A DNA stretch of 64,000 bases from RCIO01 sp040880025 (GTDB lineage: Bacteria > Pseudomonadota > Alphaproteobacteria > Rhizobiales > Rhizobiaceae), in the NCBI GenBank assembly GCA_040880025.1, contig JBBDJD010000011.1, positions 124,001-188,000 on the forward strand. The letters are read 5' to 3'. The translations under genes were made by a program, and so were the position numbers. Positions 17,577-26,968 of the stretch are shown here, piece after piece. A model generated the notes under the pieces. That model was given only the letters and a program-made list of their open reading frames with translations, made no database searches and was not told the DNA's origin. Every line of letters begins with the position of its first letter. The first letter of the stretch is position 1.

Positions 17577-17879
17577 CTCGTAGCGGTTAATGGTGAGCGT
17601 CAGCTAGAAAGCCTCGCTTGCCGGCAGCGACCGGGGAGGGGGTGGGAAGGAGCAGTTTGCACCTTCCATCGCGCCATGTTGCCCCCAGCGGGATGCCCCG
17701 ACTTGCCTTGGCTTCGGTACTATAGCTGCACCATGCCATCCTCTCGCATCTGCCGTAGCGCCCTTCTGAGTCGGAGGCCGCGGAAGAAGTACTCGAGTAA
17801 GGGCACACAGAAGCCGCAAATTCCTGCATTCGCGCGGTACCGGCCGGGGCCCCGTCGCACCTCCGACATGGACTCGCCC
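17577..17879. other. intergenic region after recombinase module
   Basis: About 300 bases between convergently oriented genes. Minus-strand frames here carry no start or codon pattern that looks real. No tRNA, attachment repeat or clear terminator was recognised, but an element end or a core site could lie here undetected. Confidence 0.4.
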
Positions 17880-18272
17880 TCAAGCGGCGTTGTCACGTCG
17901 TCGCTGGGCCTGTGACAATCCACCGTAGCCCCAAGCCTCCGCCGGGACCTCGTCCACGACGACATAGCTGGCTGGTGAAAGTTCCTCACCCAGGACATCG
18001 CGAAGCAGGCCAAAGGCCGCGTTTATGAACTCGGCCTTTTCAACCTCCGTATTTGATCCTTCGGTGATTTTTACCTCCATATGACCGCCCACTCGCACAG
18101 GCTTGCCACCGATTGCCCAATTTGTCTGGTCCACTTCCTCGACAAGGACAGCGGTCAGCTCGGCATCCTTTCCCATGATTGTCGCCATGAACCGGGTCGC
18201 CTCGCGATGCAGATGTTGTCGTTGGAGCGGTTCGAGTTTGGGGCCAGCCAGTCTTATATGCACGAACGGCAT
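17880..18272 (-). CDS. tautomerase family protein
   Basis: A 130-residue protein starting MPFVHIRL, so after removal of Met it has the N-terminal Pro that acts as general base in the 4-oxalocrotonate tautomerase superfamily. At 130 residues it is about twice the length of 4-oxalocrotonate tautomerase and similar to the fused two-domain members (cis-CaaD, MSAD or MIF type). Conserved-looking features are VLVEEVDQTNWAIGGKPV and a C-terminal SYVVVDEVPAEAWGYGG. It probably isomerises a keto-enol or dehalogenated small acid. It lies 15 bases after the EamA transporter gene on the same strand, suggesting one transcript. Confidence 0.85.
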   Translation of the reverse strand: MPFVHIRLAGPKLEPLQRQHLHREATRFMATIMGKDAELTAVLVEEVDQTNWAIGGKPVRVGGHMEVKITEGSNTEVEKAEFINAAFGLLRDVLGEELSPASYVVVDEVPAEAWGYGGLSQAQRRRDNAA

Positions 18273-18287
18273 TCTTGCTTCTCCTGG

Positions 18288-19211
18288 TTAAACACGGTGT
18301 CGTGGGCGAGATCGTGAGCCCGATTTTGTCTGGCTCCACACCAGACGCTGTATCGCTGGAAAGGACATGCCCGCCGCGACAAGACCTATCGCCGCGATCT
18401 GCCCGCCCGACAGTTTCTCGCCAAGTAGGAAGGCACCTGCCACGGCCGTAGCCATCGGAACGCATGGCATAAACAGTGAGGCCGACTGCGGCCCCAATTG
18501 CGTGACTATGTAAGTGAAGAGGAACATAGCAGCCGCACCAGCGAGGAACCCCTGAATGACCACCTGAGCCGCAATCTCGAACCTGGACGCCGCGTCGATT
18601 CCGGTTGGCATCAACATCGGGAGAAATGGCAACACCGCGCAGGACAGGAAAACTGTCGCCGCGGCCGCCCCAATTGGGTCGACCGCCCATCTCCGCACGA
18701 GCACGGCGTAGGCCGAAAACATCGCACCCGATCCGACAAAGAGAAGGTTGCCAAAGAGCACGACGGGACTGGATGCGCCGCCGCCAATGGTGAAAAAGGC
18801 AAGCCCCGCCCCGACGCAGGCGATCCCGATCATCCGTTCGCTCGAAATCGATTCGCCGAGAAACATCCGGGAGAAGAGAAAGCTGAAACAGACAATCGAG
18901 GCCGGACAGAGAGCTGCAGCATGTGCCGCCGGCGCATAGGAGAGGCCCCAATTAATGACGAGGGGATAGGGCAGACCAGCCAGCATTGTGAGTATAATTG
19001 CTTTTTGCCAGCCGAGTGCCGTGACGCTCGCTGCCCCTCTGATCGACAGGACCATCGCAAACACGGCGCACGCCCCTGCAAAGCGTAGCACCGTGACGTC
19101 CATAGGTGTGAGGTGCTCGCGCAGGCTGAACCGAGCTGCCACAAACTGGATGGTGTAGATGCCCACCATCGCTGCGCCGGCTGCGACTGCAAGTTTCGTA
19201 TTTTTGTCCAT
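18288..19211 (-). CDS. EamA/DMT family transporter
   Basis: A 307-residue integral membrane protein with about ten hydrophobic helices arranged as two EamA halves, each ending in a Gly-rich helix (for example GIACVGAGLAFFTIGGG and AAIGLVAAGMSF). The family exports amino acids, nucleosides or other small metabolites across the inner membrane. It is the first gene of a probable two-gene unit with the tautomerase. The divergent bioY-like gene starts about 290 bases away; no operator is recognised in between. It is one of several DMT family genes in this window and is intact. Confidence 0.9.
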   Translation of the reverse strand: MDKNTKLAVAAGAAMVGIYTIQFVAARFSLREHLTPMDVTVLRFAGACAVFAMVLSIRGAASVTALGWQKAIILTMLAGLPYPLVINWGLSYAPAAHAAALCPASIVCFSFLFSRMFLGESISSERMIGIACVGAGLAFFTIGGGASSPVVLFGNLLFVGSGAMFSAYAVLVRRWAVDPIGAAAATVFLSCAVLPFLPMLMPTGIDAASRFEIAAQVVIQGFLAGAAAMFLFTYIVTQLGPQSASLFMPCVPMATAVAGAFLLGEKLSGGQIAAIGLVAAGMSFPAIQRLVWSQTKSGSRSRPRHRV

Positions 19212-19504
19212 CCGTCACCCGACGCGCCGCAGCACCCAATGCCATCGGCGTGCATCGCCAGTGCAACGGTGCGCACTGGCGATCTCGGCCCGAACGAGTC
19301 AGAAGAACTCGGCGCTGTCGCCTGCGAGACAAGTCACGGTTCTCGATGGATTTTCGCGATTGTCCCGTCTCTACCCCTCGGCAAGCAAGCGAGCGATTTT
19401 CATAACCGAACGAACATTTCTCACATGCCAGTCGCGACCGTTCCCGGCATTTTGGCGATAGTTTCCAAAAGCAATCTATGATTTCTGTCGCAAGGAGACA
19501 CCGT

Positions 19505-20095
19505 ATGAGCGATGCTGGCACACCTGTACTCAAGCCGGCCTATAGCCCCGTCGAACTGCAAAGCCGTTCCCTCGCCTGGCAGGTCGGCGCAGTCGTCGTT
19601 GGCACGCTACTCCTGGCCCTGTGCTCCTATGTCGAGGTGCCCATGGTGCCGGTCCCGATCAACATGCAGACGTTCGGCGTAGCATTAATCGGCGCTCTCT
19701 ACGGCTGGCGGCTCGGCGCGATTACGGTCGTCGCATGGCTGGCGCAAGCTGCTGTCGGTATGCCTGTCCTCTCCGGTGGGGCTGCGGGCGCGCATCATTT
19801 TGTCGGGCCGACCGCCGGCTATCTCTTCGCCTTCCCCGTCTCGGCTGCGCTCGCAGGCTGGCTCGCCGAAAAGGGCTGGAACGGCAAGCGCCCCATCCTT
19901 GCCTTTGCGACCATGATGCTCAGCAACGCCGTTTGCCTCGCCATGGGTGCGGCGTGGCTCGCCGTCATGATCGGGTTCGATCAGGCGATCATCCACGGCG
20001 TCACGCCCTTCCTCGTGGGCGCCGTGCTGAAATCCGCTCTCGGTGCAGCCACCCTGGCGCTGCTGACGCGCCGCAAGAAGCACTCCGCCCAATGA
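19505..20095 (+). CDS. bioY: BioY family biotin transporter (S component)
   Basis: A 196-residue membrane protein with about six hydrophobic segments. It has the BioY signatures: VPMVPVPINMQTFGV near the first external loop, GALYGWRLGAITVVAWLAQA, VGMPVLSGGAAG and FVGPTAGYLFAFP, the last being the biotin-binding region. The ATG at 19505 follows AAGGAGA; an in-frame ATG at 19478 lacks a binding site. BioY captures biotin and works alone or with the energy-coupling factor module BioMN. No bioM or bioN gene is present here; instead a DUF1284 gene overlaps by 4 bases. No BioR operator was recognised upstream. Confidence 0.93.
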   Translation: MSDAGTPVLKPAYSPVELQSRSLAWQVGAVVVGTLLLALCSYVEVPMVPVPINMQTFGVALIGALYGWRLGAITVVAWLAQAAVGMPVLSGGAAGAHHFVGPTAGYLFAFPVSAALAGWLAEKGWNGKRPILAFATMMLSNAVCLAMGAAWLAVMIGFDQAIIHGVTPFLVGAVLKSALGAATLALLTRRKKHSAQ

Positions 20096-20523
20096 CGATC
20101 CGGCTTCGGCCCCATCATGTCCTATGCCTGCTGACCTATGCAGGCAAAGGATACAGTCTTGAATTTACTGCCAATTATGACTTGATCGCAGAGCGGATTG
20201 CCCGAGGCGAAGATATTTTGATCGTTGCGGAGCCGGACGACATCTGCGCGCCGCTGCTCGACGAGCCCGAACCGCATTGCTGGCGACCAAGCGTCATCGA
20301 GCGGGACGTTCTCGCGACGCGTGACCTCGACCGCTTACTGGCCATGTCGGTCAGGACGGGAGTCTCGCTGTCGCTTGAGCAGGACGTTCTTCACCGAATG
20401 CGAACGGCTTTCTCCAAAGGGAGCACGCGACAGGCGTGCACTGGGTGTGAATGGAGCGAGCTATGCAGCTCCATCGCGTCGGACTCCTTTCGCGGTGTCA
20501 CCATACCCACTTCCTTTGGCTGA
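20092..20523 (+). CDS. DUF1284 domain protein
   Basis: A 143-residue soluble protein starting MTIRLRPHHVLCLLTYAGKGYS, matching the DUF1284 family. It contains the HHVLCLLTYAGKGYS and ACTGCEWSELC segments; the CxxC plus further Cys residues could bind a metal or an iron-sulfur cluster. The ATG overlaps the bioY stop by 4 bases, so translation is coupled and a role in biotin uptake or biotin-linked metabolism is plausible. DUF1284 genes are often next to bioY in alphaproteobacteria, from general knowledge. The biochemical function is unknown. Confidence 0.85.
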   Translation: MTIRLRPHHVLCLLTYAGKGYSLEFTANYDLIAERIARGEDILIVAEPDDICAPLLDEPEPHCWRPSVIERDVLATRDLDRLLAMSVRTGVSLSLEQDVLHRMRTAFSKGSTRQACTGCEWSELCSSIASDSFRGVTIPTSFG

Positions 20524-20534
20524 TGACCGCATCG

Positions 20535-20765
20535 CATCTTGCGGAGAAGGGACCGCACTCTTTTGTCGCCTCGACCGCGCGCGAGTTGCTGACCATCACG
20601 CCGCCGCCCGCCAACGACGCCCTGGATGCCTCCAAATCAAAGGGGCGAGAATGATTCGAGGATTTCATCGAAGCCCACGAAAGGCGGCTCCAGTCGGGGA
20701 CCAGCTTCCTGAAGGAAATTCCGGAAGACATTGGCGAGGAGAATCCGGCCGGTAGTGACGAATAA
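20535..20765 (+). pseudogene. possible gene remnant with in-frame stop
   Basis: One plus-strand frame carries a protein-like sequence that is interrupted by TGA at 20652-20654 and then continues in the same frame as FEDFIEAHERRLQSGTS to a TAA at 20763-20765. The acidic C terminus (EIPEDIGEENPAG) and the hydrophilic linker suggest the tail of an unidentified gene. No start or family is recognisable, so this could also be chance. Confidence 0.3.
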
Positions 20766-20856
20766 CGTCGTGGACGTATTCGGGTTTGTGAACGCCGTAG
20801 ACCCCGGAGCATGTCGCGTAACCGGCGATCTGGGAATCGGGCAAGAAGCCGTCGCC

Positions 20857-22281
20857 TTACGACCGCATTGCCGTTTTTAGCACCCCGAATATGCGCTCAT
20901 CCTCCGACTGAGCCACGTTGAACCGGAGAAAGCGGTTGGCCGTTCGGGACAGACTGAACGCATTGCCCGGTGCAAGAACGACCTTCTCCAATAGCGCGTG
21001 GCGAGCGATGTCGGCAGCATCGAACCCTTCCGGCAGGCTGCACCACAGGAACATGCCTCCTTGCGGCTCGATCCACGGCACGATCCCGATTGCCTTCAGT
21101 CGAACGCTGGTCTCGATCATCGCGCGCGAGAGCCGCTGCCGCAGGACCTCCATGTGCTTGCGATAGCTCCCATCCCTGAGCAGCGCCAGCACCAGTTCTG
21201 CCGAGAACCGGCCACCGCCGAAGGAGGTTGAGATCTTCAGATCGGTGAGACCGTCGATCCAGTCGCGCGGCGCGGCGATGAATCCGCAGCGAACCGAGGC
21301 GGAAAGCGTCTTTGAGAAGCTCCCGATATGGACGACCCGGTGCAACCCGTCGAAAGCCGCCAGACGGGGCGCGGGCACATGCTCCAAATCGGCGAAGATG
21401 TCATCCTCGACGATCGTGAGTCCCGATTGATCCGCGAGTTTCAGGAGACGATGCGCGACGACTGGAGAGAGGGTCGCGCTGGTCGGATTTTGAAGCGCCG
21501 AGTTGGTAATGTAGAGACGTGGCTGATGCTCGGCCATGGCCTTTCCGAACAACTCAATATCCGGCCCTGTGGGCGTATAGGGGACGCCGACGATGTTGGC
21601 GCGATGGGCGCGCAGCAGCGCATGGAAATTGAAGTAGCACGGATCGTCGATCAGCACCGTGTCCCCAGGCTGTAGAAGGAATCGGCAGAGCAGGTCGACG
21701 GCCTGCGTTCCGGATTCCGTGAGCATGATTTGGTCGGGCGATGCCTCGATTCCGTGTTCGCCCATCCTTCGCGCCAGAAGCTGGCGAAGGGGCGCCAGTC
21801 CGAGCGGCGTGCCGTAGTCTGCAAGAATCGTGTCGTCGGCGCGCGCCAGACTACGCATGGCCCGACGCAAGGCAGACTGCGGCATCCATGAGGCAGGCAA
21901 CCACCCGCATCCCGGTTTCAGCATGTCCGCCGGTGCATTCAGAGCCTCGCGTGAGACCCAGAGAGGATCAATCTCCCGGTCGAGCTGGGGGCCGATCTCC
22001 GTCAGCGACAGCGGAGCAAGTGGGCTGCAAACATAGAAACCGGAACCACGTTGTGAACGGATCACGCCTTCCGCCGCCAGTCGCTCATAGGCTTCGACGA
22101 CGGTCGAGGTGGAGACTTTCATGGTCCCGGCGAAGGCGCGAATGGACGGCAGCTTCGCTCCGGGCGTCAGGCTGCGCGCGGCGATCCGTTGACGAACTGT
22201 CGCCATCACGCGCTCAATCAGCGTTCTCGCGTCGCCAATGCTATTGTCCCGCGCCTCCATCTGTACTGCTTCATACTCCAT
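20857..22281 (-). CDS. MocR-type transcriptional regulator (GntR wHTH fused to aminotransferase-like domain)
   Basis: A 474-residue fusion. Residues about 15-85 form a GntR winged helix (RIAARSLTPGAKLPSIRAFAG then STSTVVEAYERLAAEGVI). Residues about 120-470 form a fold-type I aminotransferase-like domain that should bind PLP, with SGTQAVDLLCRFLLQPGD, a DDPCYF segment, and the PLP lysine in GSFSKTLSAS. MocR regulators sense PLP or amino acid aldimines and control nearby genes. It is transcribed divergently from an EamA transporter gene whose start lies 86 bases away; that exporter is the likely target. The domains appear complete. Confidence 0.92.
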   Translation of the reverse strand: MEYEAVQMEARDNSIGDARTLIERVMATVRQRIAARSLTPGAKLPSIRAFAGTMKVSTSTVVEAYERLAAEGVIRSQRGSGFYVCSPLAPLSLTEIGPQLDREIDPLWVSREALNAPADMLKPGCGWLPASWMPQSALRRAMRSLARADDTILADYGTPLGLAPLRQLLARRMGEHGIEASPDQIMLTESGTQAVDLLCRFLLQPGDTVLIDDPCYFNFHALLRAHRANIVGVPYTPTGPDIELFGKAMAEHQPRLYITNSALQNPTSATLSPVVAHRLLKLADQSGLTIVEDDIFADLEHVPAPRLAAFDGLHRVVHIGSFSKTLSASVRCGFIAAPRDWIDGLTDLKISTSFGGGRFSAELVLALLRDGSYRKHMEVLRQRLSRAMIETSVRLKAIGIVPWIEPQGGMFLWCSLPEGFDAADIARHALLEKVVLAPGNAFSLSRTANRFLRFNVAQSEDERIFGVLKTAMRS

Positions 22282-22367
22282 AACAGTTTGGCCGAACCGT
22301 ATCGCATTGTTTCTGGCACTTCCATTTGTCGCTGTCGATAGTCGCTGAAGATCAAGTGGAGCGTGCG

Positions 22368-23231
22368 ATGGACAAGGCGACAGGCGGCTGGATCAACGGC
22401 CTATTGGGCGTGCTGATATTCAGCGGGTCGCTCCCCGCGACGCGCGTTGCGGTGATGGATTTCGAGCCCGTCTTTCTGACCGTGGCGCGCGCGACACTGG
22501 CGGGCATATTGGGCCTCGCACTCCTTCTGGTTTTCAGGGAGAAGAGGCCTAAGCTCGCGGATCTGGTTCCGCTCTCTATGGTGGCGCTTGGCGTGGTGGT
22601 CGGCTTTCCTCTGCTGACGGCGCTGGCATTGGAACGGATTACCTCGGCGCATTCCATCGTCTTCATCGGCCTGTTGCCCCTGGCGACGGCGATTTTCGGC
22701 GTGTTGCGCGGAGGCGAGCGTCCGCGTCCGGCATTCTGGCTGTTTTCCTGTCTCGGCAGTGCCCTTGTTGTGGGATATGCGCTGTTGCAAGGCTTTGCGG
22801 TTTCGCCGGTCGGGGACGCGCTGATGCTGGCAGCGATCATCCTGTGCGGACTGGGCTATGCGGAAGGCGCGAAGCTGTCGCGCCGGCTAGGGGGCTGGCA
22901 GGTCATCTCCTGGGCGCTCGTTCTGTCGCTGCCGATCATGCTAGCGTTGACGTTCACAACCATGCCTCAATCGTTCGCCCACATCGGCGGCGCGGCCTGG
23001 ACGGCCCTCGCATATGTGTCCATGTTCAGCATGTTGATCGGTTTCGTGTTCTGGTATCGTGGACTGGCTCAGGGCGGCATCGCCGCTGTCGGGCAACTAC
23101 AACTTCTTCAACCTTTTTTCGGCCTCGCCCTTGCTGCGGGTCTGCTACATGAGGAGGTGAGCCCGACTATGCTCTTAGTCACAGTCGGCGTCGTGCTGTG
23201 TGTGGTTGGAGCAAGGCGGGTCTCCAGATAG
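22368..23231 (+). CDS. EamA/DMT family transporter
   Basis: A 287-residue membrane protein with two EamA halves and about ten transmembrane helices (for example AFWLFSCLGSALVVGYALL and FFGLALAAGLLHEEVSP). The ATG at 22368 is preferred over an upstream TTG because GTGGAG lies seven bases ahead. It probably exports an amino acid or related metabolite. Divergent from the MocR regulator gene, it is the likely target of that PLP-sensing regulator, a pairing also known for other MocR genes. It ends 115 bases before the convergent MFS pseudogene. Confidence 0.9.
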   Translation: MDKATGGWINGLLGVLIFSGSLPATRVAVMDFEPVFLTVARATLAGILGLALLLVFREKRPKLADLVPLSMVALGVVVGFPLLTALALERITSAHSIVFIGLLPLATAIFGVLRGGERPRPAFWLFSCLGSALVVGYALLQGFAVSPVGDALMLAAIILCGLGYAEGAKLSRRLGGWQVISWALVLSLPIMLALTFTTMPQSFAHIGGAAWTALAYVSMFSMLIGFVFWYRGLAQGGIAAVGQLQLLQPFFGLALAAGLLHEEVSPTMLLVTVGVVLCVVGARRVSR

Positions 23232-23284
23232 CTTTCGCGCATCTCAGGTGTATGGAGATTCGGAGAATGGCAGGTCGCGAAAGC
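23231..23284. repeat. inverted repeat in convergent intergenic region
   Basis: GCTTTCGCG at 23231-23239 is the reverse complement of CGCGAAAGC at 23276-23284, and a 5-base ATCTC/GAGAT pair nests inside. It sits between two convergent genes, where a bidirectional terminator would be expected, but it has no clear U-tract. Confidence 0.3.
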
Positions 23285-23346
23285 AGTCGACAGGTCACAG
23301 AAGTCTTAACAGAAGTCGTAGCGGATAGCCGCGCGATGCAGGCGAA

Positions 23347-24793
23347 TCAGATCATTTCACCGGGTTCGTCATATTCCTTCGCCGCGTCTGCGCGCGCGAA
23401 ACGCCACGCGGCCAGAAGTCCAATGAAGGCGAGCGGCAAACATGCCGCGAATATCCAGAAGCCGACGGCTTGAGCCGTCGCTTGCTCCATGCTCTCCACG
23501 ATCCCGGCGGCGTTTGCGATGATACCGACATAGGCTGCGCCAAGTGCATAGCCAAGCCGCTGAAAGGTTGGCATGGACGACGCGGCGCGCTCCTTTTCAC
23601 TCTCGGGTGCCAGCGCTGTCAGTCGGCGCAGGATAAAGGTCCAAGCCATGCCGAAGCCCGCCCCTTCGAATATCGCGAAGACCAACACCAGCCACAACGG
23701 ACCGTATGGGAGCGCGACCGCGAATCCCAGGATGCTCCAGGTGACAATCGTCATGCCACCGACGATCAACCGACCATCGTGTCTTTCTCCGGCCCCCGCA
23801 ACGAGGATCGCCATAACCGACCAACCTATGGAGGAAGCCGCCACAATGTATCCAGCCGCCAGTGCCGAAACACCGTGAATCTGGATGATGAGCAGAGGCC
23901 CATAAACCGTGTAGGCAATCGTCGCGCTCGAAAAAGCCAACACCATCAGGAGGGCGGCACCTAAGCCATCCCGAGGGTCGACTGGTCGCGGGGGAAGAAG
24001 TCGGCGTTCATCTTGATGTCGGTCCATGCGCAGGAACAGCCCAAGCAGCAGAAGACCCACAAGGATGAACAGCGGGGTTTGGAAGGGGGGAGACTTCAAT
24101 GCCGGACCATGCGACCGCGAGCACGCCGAGAGACAGGATGGCCAGACGCAGGAGCGGCGGTTTTCCAGCGGCCTTGACCTCGTTCTCGGCATCCTGCGAA
24201 GACATTGCGGAACTCAGCCCGATGACCATCGCCAGGATCGCGGCCTGCACAGCGAAGAACCAGAAGCCTCCGCGCCACATGCCGAGATCCGCGAAGACGC
24301 CGCCCACGAGCGGTCCGATGAAGGCCGAGACACCCCAGAGAGCGGAAACCGCCGCCATGACGCGGGGCATCACTGAGCGCGAGAAGAGCAGGCTGACGGC
24401 AATAAAGGACAGCGCAACCAGTCCCCCTCCGCCAAGGCCCTGGGCCATGCGGCCGACAAGCATGACCCACATTTCCGGGGCAAGGGCGCTGCTCGCGCAG
24501 CCGATCATATAAATCAGCGCCGCGCCGGACATGGCAGCTCGCAGGCCGTAACGCACGCAAAGAAAGGCGCCCGAAGCACCCGCAACGATAGAGCCGATCT
24601 CATAGAGCGAGATCGTCCAGGAAATGAATCGCGCTCCGCCTATATCACCGATGATGGCAGGCATCATCGTGACGACCATCAGACCGTCGGCCGCATGCAG
24701 CCACACGCCGAAGCTTACGAGAACGAGGCGTGTGAGGTTGCCCCCTTCAATCAGCTCGCGCCAGCCATGGTTGTGTTGATCGGTGTTGGCCAT
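23347..24793 (-). pseudogene. MFS transporter, interrupted by a frameshift in a homopolymer run
   Basis: Two overlapping minus-strand frames together give one complete MFS permease. The N-terminal half starts MANTDQHNHGW at 24793 and runs to about 24090; the C-terminal half continues in another frame with SPPFQTPLFILVGLLLLG down to 23347. The switch lies at a run of six G (C on the coding strand) at 24085-24090, so one base has been gained or lost. About 14 helices are expected, as in EmrB/QacA-type drug:proton antiporters; seen motifs include RMAQGLGGGGLVALSFI. Because slippage at a homopolymer is also a common sequencing error, the gene could be intact in the living strain. Confidence 0.8.
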
Positions 24794-24901
24794 GACCGGT
24801 TTCCCGCCTATTCTAGAAAGCGGAATTATGGGGACATAATTCGGTTATTCTTCAACAGCGCGCCAAAGCTGGATGTCCTGCGCTCGTTGGCGGTGGAAAT
24901 T

Positions 24902-25717
24902 CTACAACCGTTCAAACTCCGGTCGACCCGGTGCCGAGAACGCTTTGAGGCGCTCCTGGACATCAGGCATACCCGCAGCGTGGGAGAACTGCGTCGCTTC
25001 GATCACTAGCCCTTCACGAGTCGAAACCTCAATTCCCCGTGTGACGCTCGCCAGGCACGCCGAGACGGCGACTGCTGGCCTGCGGATAATGAGCATTGCG
25101 ATCTCGCGTGCTCGCTCCATCTGTCGGTCAACGGGAACGACCTCGTTTATCAGGCCGAACTCGGCTGCGACCACGGCAGAAATCGGTTCTGCCGTAAGGA
25201 TTAATTGAAGCGCGCGTTTCTTCCCTATTAGGCGGGGCAACCGTTGTGTGCCTCCGAAGGGAGGCGGAAAGCCGAGTTTGATTTCGGGCTTCGCGAAGCG
25301 CGCGGAATCGCTTGCCACCGCAATGTGGCAGGCTTCCACGATCTCGCATCCGGCACCATAAGCAATCCCATTCACGGCAGCGATCACCGGCTTGGAAAAC
25401 TCGTCAATTCGCCGCGTCAGCCCCTGACCGCGTGCTACGAACTCCCTTAAGGCGACTTCGACGCCGGCCTCGAGGCTGTTTGAGAAACATGGAATGTCCG
25501 CTCCGGCGCTGAACGCCTCCTTGCCCGCGCCGGTCAGGATGACGCATCGCACCTCATCCTCGGCCTCCAGCAAGTCCAGAAACTGCATCATGGTGTCCAC
25601 CATGGCGTAATCGATCGCGTTTCGCTTCGCTTCTCGGCTCAAGACGATTTCGCCAATTCCCTGCCGCACGTCGAGAACGACCGAAGGCGATCCATTATGC
25701 GTTGTGCGATGGTTCAT
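24902..25717 (-). CDS. enoyl-CoA hydratase/isomerase family protein
   Basis: A 271-residue crotonase-fold protein. The start at 25717 is preceded by AAGAGGTAG. It shows the oxyanion-hole segments EAFSAGADIP (near residue 75) and GIAYGAGCEIVEACHIAVAS (about 115-134), and KPEIKLGFPPPFGGTQRLPRLIG, the region with the usual catalytic Glu. Crotonases hydrate enoyl-CoA or catalyse related isomerisation and cleavage. It is 40 bases downstream of the DUF1330 gene on the same strand and may share its transcript. The substrate is not deducible. Confidence 0.9.
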   Translation of the reverse strand: MNHRTTHNGSPSVVLDVRQGIGEIVLSREAKRNAIDYAMVDTMMQFLDLLEAEDEVRCVILTGAGKEAFSAGADIPCFSNSLEAGVEVALREFVARGQGLTRRIDEFSKPVIAAVNGIAYGAGCEIVEACHIAVASDSARFAKPEIKLGFPPPFGGTQRLPRLIGKKRALQLILTAEPISAVVAAEFGLINEVVPVDRQMERAREIAMLIIRRPAVAVSACLASVTRGIEVSTREGLVIEATQFSHAAGMPDVQERLKAFSAPGRPEFERL

Positions 25718-25757
25718 GACACTACCTCTTCCGTGGAACGGATATGTGGCTGAGCGG

Positions 25758-26096
25758 TTAGGAGGCGGCATCACGCCGCAAATCCCGGTTCTTCACGCTT
25801 GATGAGTCGATCCCATTGAAAAGCAGGACGCTTGCGTCAGCGCCGGCTCTGCGATCCTTGGCGATCTCCTGATAGGACAGCGACTGCGACCAGGCGGAAA
25901 ACCGTTCCCTACTGGTGAACGAGATTAGGACGACCTTGTCTCCCTCCCAGACGCCCTCAATGGTGTCGGGGTTTTCATCCGCCGCGAGCAAGCGCCCGCC
26001 AAACTCCATGAGGATCGGCATGAAGCGTTCCTGGTAGCGTTGATAGGCCTCCCGGTCCTTGAACTTGAGTTGCGCCAACGCGAAAACCGTCATCAA
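25758..26096 (-). CDS. DUF1330 domain protein
   Basis: A 112-residue protein of the ferredoxin-like dimeric alpha/beta-barrel type. It shows the DUF1330 pattern YQRYQERFMPILMEFGGRLL near residues 18-37 and the WEGDKVVLISFTSRERFSAW segment. These small proteins are often encoded beside catabolic enzymes, but their role is mostly unknown. It precedes the enoyl-CoA hydratase gene on the same strand by 40 bases. Two adjacent ATG codons are possible starts, differing by one residue. Confidence 0.85.
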   Translation of the reverse strand: MMTVFALAQLKFKDREAYQRYQERFMPILMEFGGRLLAADENPDTIEGVWEGDKVVLISFTSRERFSAWSQSLSYQEIAKDRRAGADASVLLFNGIDSSSVKNRDLRRDAAS

Positions 26097-26310
26097 AAGC
26101 TCCTGTCAATCCTTCGCCCTCGACATTGGCGGGCCGGTGCCCCGGGCCCTTACCAATTCAGGGCTCGAACTTGGCCTGTCGCTTGCAATGCGCTGCGTGC
26201 CGAAAGCCATGGAAACTATTCCGGGTGCATCATGGGGGTGTCACGAGTACTTGGCGCGCGAATTATTCTCAGGCGCACACCAGCGTTTCTCAGGACACCG
26301 GGCGTCAGAT

Positions 26311-26964
26311 TCAAGCGCGTGGCCCACCGATGCCCTCAACGATGAGGCTCGCTCCCAGACCAGCCAGCAGACCGCCAGCGATACGGTCGAGCACAACCTT
26401 GCCGCCAAGATAGACGGCGCGCGGGTGGCTGGACGACAAGACCATCGCCACGACCCCATACCATGTCGTTTCAACGAGGAAGATAAGGGGCGGAAGCACG
26501 AGCAGGAGCCACAACGGAGGCAATGCCGGCAGCAACGAAGCAAATATGCCGGCATAGACGGCCGCTGTCTTCGGGTTGCTCACTTGTACGATGAACGCCT
26601 TCCAGAACGCCCGAACCGAGCTTCCCGACGTGCCTCGAGCTTCCTCCACCGCGAGCGGCTCGGCGGCGTGGGTCCAGACGCAGTAGCCGAGATACAGGAG
26701 ATACGCCCCGCCAATCACCTTTAATACCGCGTAGAGTCCTTCTGCCTGCTGCAGCAGCGCGGCCAATCCCGCAAGCGCCAGTGCACCGAACACGGTGCCG
26801 CCGAGTCCCATCCCGGCGGCGGCGGCAACTCCGTTACGGCGCGATTCCGACACTGCGATCCGCGAAACCAGAACGAAGCTCGGACCTGGACTTGAGGCTC
26901 CTGCTACCAGTGCAAGCAATATCGCCACAGCGCTATGCACCGCCGACTCTGGTATCATCGCCAC
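26311..26964 (-). CDS. LysE/RhtB family amino acid exporter
   Basis: A 217-residue membrane protein with about six hydrophobic helices. It carries the RhtB/LysE features GASSPGPSFVLVSRIAVSE near residues 21-39, with the conserved SPGP motif, GAYLLYLGY, and FIVQVSNPKTAAVYAGIF, where the NPK box is typical. These proteins export lysine, homoserine, threonine or similar amino acids. It begins 4 bases after the stop of the upstream EamA gene on the same strand, so two exporters of different families are probably translated from one mRNA. Confidence 0.92.
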   Translation of the reverse strand: MAMIPESAVHSAVAILLALVAGASSPGPSFVLVSRIAVSESRRNGVAAAAGMGLGGTVFGALALAGLAALLQQAEGLYAVLKVIGGAYLLYLGYCVWTHAAEPLAVEEARGTSGSSVRAFWKAFIVQVSNPKTAAVYAGIFASLLPALPPLWLLLVLPPLIFLVETTWYGVVAMVLSSSHPRAVYLGGKVVLDRIAGGLLAGLGASLIVEGIGGPRA

Positions 26965-26968
26965 TTCG

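Noticed and set aside
13143..17879. tRNA gene or attachment site next to the recombinases
   Set aside because: No cloverleaf-like sequence or matching direct repeat could be recognised by eye; a computed search could still find one.
19212..19504. BioR operator upstream of bioY
   Set aside because: No good match to the BioR palindrome (TTATCTATAA type) was seen by eye.
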